From the NCBI RefSeq assembly GCF_943912825.1, contig NZ_CALTUX010000058.1, positions 1-5,706 on the forward strand: 5,706 nucleotides of DNA, read 5' to 3'. The DNA is from an uncultured Anaerococcus sp. (GTDB taxonomy: Bacteria; Bacillota; Clostridia; Tissierellales; Peptoniphilaceae). Position 1 is the first letter of the stretch; each line of letters opens with the position of its first letter. Both the position numbers and the translations under genes were made by a program. The notes beneath the pieces are model-generated. The model was not told the origin of the DNA and ran no database searches. It saw nothing but the letters and a program-made list of their open reading frames with translations. Shown here piece after piece: positions 5,321 to 5,706 of the stretch.

Positions 5321-5460
5321 ACAAGTTCTTATATCTAATAGATAAGTCTATAAATAAAGAAAACTTAAGCACCAAGTACTCTTTTCGAGCTTTGCGAGAA
5401 ATCTCATGGTTCTGTGTATAGAGGGTTTTGTAATTACATCGTTATAAGCTTTATACTACA

Positions 5461-5491
5461 GCTTCCCTTGCTTCGACCAACGAGGAGAAGC
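5461..5491 (+). other. Long stem-loop
   Basis: GCTTCCCTTG (5461-5470) pairs with CGAGGAGAAGC (5481-5491): ten pairs including one G-T, with one bulged A (5486) and a 10-base loop. Its CCTTGCTTCGAC (5466-5477) also resembles CCTTGCATCGAC at 5233-5244, so it may be another member of the local repeat family. Function is unknown. Confidence 0.5.
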
Positions 5492-5596
5492 CTAAAAGTA
5501 CTGTAAGAAGTCAACAACAAACTAAGAGCAAAAATCCACATATTTTCAAAATATTATAATAATAAATATAGTTAACATTTGCTCATGGTGAAATAT

Positions 5597-5620
5597 GTAG
5601 CTAAGCAGTACTAATAGGTC
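5597..5620 (+). pseudogene. Possible remnant of the 23S rRNA 3' end
   Basis: GTAGCTAAGCAGTACTAATA plus GGTC resembles the strongly conserved terminal segment of Firmicute 23S rRNA (of the form AGCTGAC-x-AGTACTAATAGGTC). In a working gene this is followed by a segment like GAGGGCTTGACC; here TCTCGACAAGC follows. The AT-rich sequence before it does not look like the rest of domain VI. If real, it is a small relic or recombination scar. The comparison is from memory. Confidence 0.4.
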
Positions 5621-5637
5621 TCTCGACAAGCTCGAGA
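5621..5637 (+). repeat. Hairpin TCTCGA-CAAGC-TCGAGA
   Basis: A 6-bp perfect stem with a 5-base loop starts directly after the 23S-like stretch. It is related in sequence to the hairpin at 5286-5300 and is followed by ACAAGAAACAAG leading into repeat copy C. Confidence 0.5.
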
Positions 5638-5645
5638 CAAGAAAC

Positions 5646-5667
5646 AAGCCTGCCCGGCTCATGGAGG
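5646..5667 (+). repeat. GC-rich intergenic repeat, copy C
   Basis: AAGCCTGCCCGGCTCATGGA followed by GG, matching copy A at most positions; AGCC and GGCT pair as in copies A and B. Both A and C are preceded by a CGACAA-containing segment. Confidence 0.6.
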
Positions 5668-5671
5668 GCCC

Positions 5672-5698
5672 GTGCGGAGCACCTCGCAGCGAAGCGAG
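5672..5698 (+). repeat. Tandem small hairpins at the window edge
   Basis: GTGC-GGA-GCAC (5672-5682) and CTCGC-AGCGAA-GCGAG (5683-5698) lie side by side without a gap. They continue the GC-rich repeat block of copy C. The block may run on past the window. Confidence 0.5.
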
Positions 5699-5706
5699 AG
5701 AGAAAA

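Larger units (their letters stand above)
5214..5706 (+). other. Non-coding, hairpin- and repeat-rich region
   Basis: No convincing gene lies in these 493 bases on either strand. GC-rich hairpin blocks (5248-5320, 5461-5491, 5621-5698) alternate with very AT-rich DNA (5340-5380, 5540-5580). Reading frames that cross it are short, have no ribosome binding site and run through the repeats. No clear terminator follows the enzyme gene. The AT-rich part has a perfect inverted repeat (ATATTTT-C-AAAATAT, 5540-5554) and an isolated TATAAT at 5555-5560 with no good -35. Confidence 0.7.

Noticed and set aside
4657..5375. Several minus-strand frames opposite the enzyme gene and its 3' flank
   Set aside because: They are opposite-strand shadows of a gene with an intact catalytic triad, or run through intergenic repeats, and show no start signals or domain features.
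5385..5460. tRNA gene in the 3' flank
   Set aside because: GGTTCTG at 5408 suggested a T-arm, but no matching acceptor stem, anticodon arm or D-arm could be laid out.
5248..5667. CRISPR array
   Set aside because: Repeats are short, imperfect and unevenly spaced, and lie among other hairpins, with no regular spacers.

Overview
The window looks like a low-GC Gram-positive chromosome segment, most plausibly from a Gram-positive anaerobic coccus (Anaerococcus, Peptoniphilus, Helcococcus or a relative). The grounds are AT-rich DNA with A/T-ending codons, AAAGGA/GAGGG ribosome binding sites, a sortase-anchored surface protein ending in NPKTG, and FIVAR-like helical surface domains. The genus is an inference. 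All six genes lie on the + strand and all encode exported or surface proteins.

Layout. Positions 1-699 are the 3' end of a wall-anchored repeat protein whose start lies outside the window; a palindromic terminator follows at 733-757. Next comes a run of five exported proteins: a coiled-coil protein (870-1664), a small lipoprotein with a very acidic stalk (1778-2227), a three-domain FIVAR-like protein (2504-3526), a one-domain FIVAR-like protein (3532-4068) and a transglutaminase-like cysteine enzyme (4110-5213). The last three are closely spaced and probably one operon, with a hairpin between the fifth and sixth genes. The first three genes of this run have their own upstream regions, which share a GGGTATA promoter core.

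The main observation is a helical module of about 54 residues. It forms the C-terminus of four consecutive, otherwise unlike proteins and aligns without gaps: L1, A4, T11, A14-A15, L18, P23, T25, L33, L36, A47, L50-L51. A diverged copy sits at the mature N-terminus of the transglutaminase-like protein. The host proteins include a membrane-anchored lipoprotein, soluble secreted proteins and an enzyme. This suggests a surface system in which the module is a common docking, oligomerisation or retention part. I do not recognise the module as a named family, and its function is inferred.

The last 493 bases (5214-5706) hold no convincing gene. They contain repeated GC-rich blocks (AAGCCCGTCCGGCTC type), several small hairpins, and a 24-base stretch that resembles the conserved 3' end of 23S rRNA. 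This looks like a mosaic of repeats and remnants, and could mark an old rearrangement next to the cluster.
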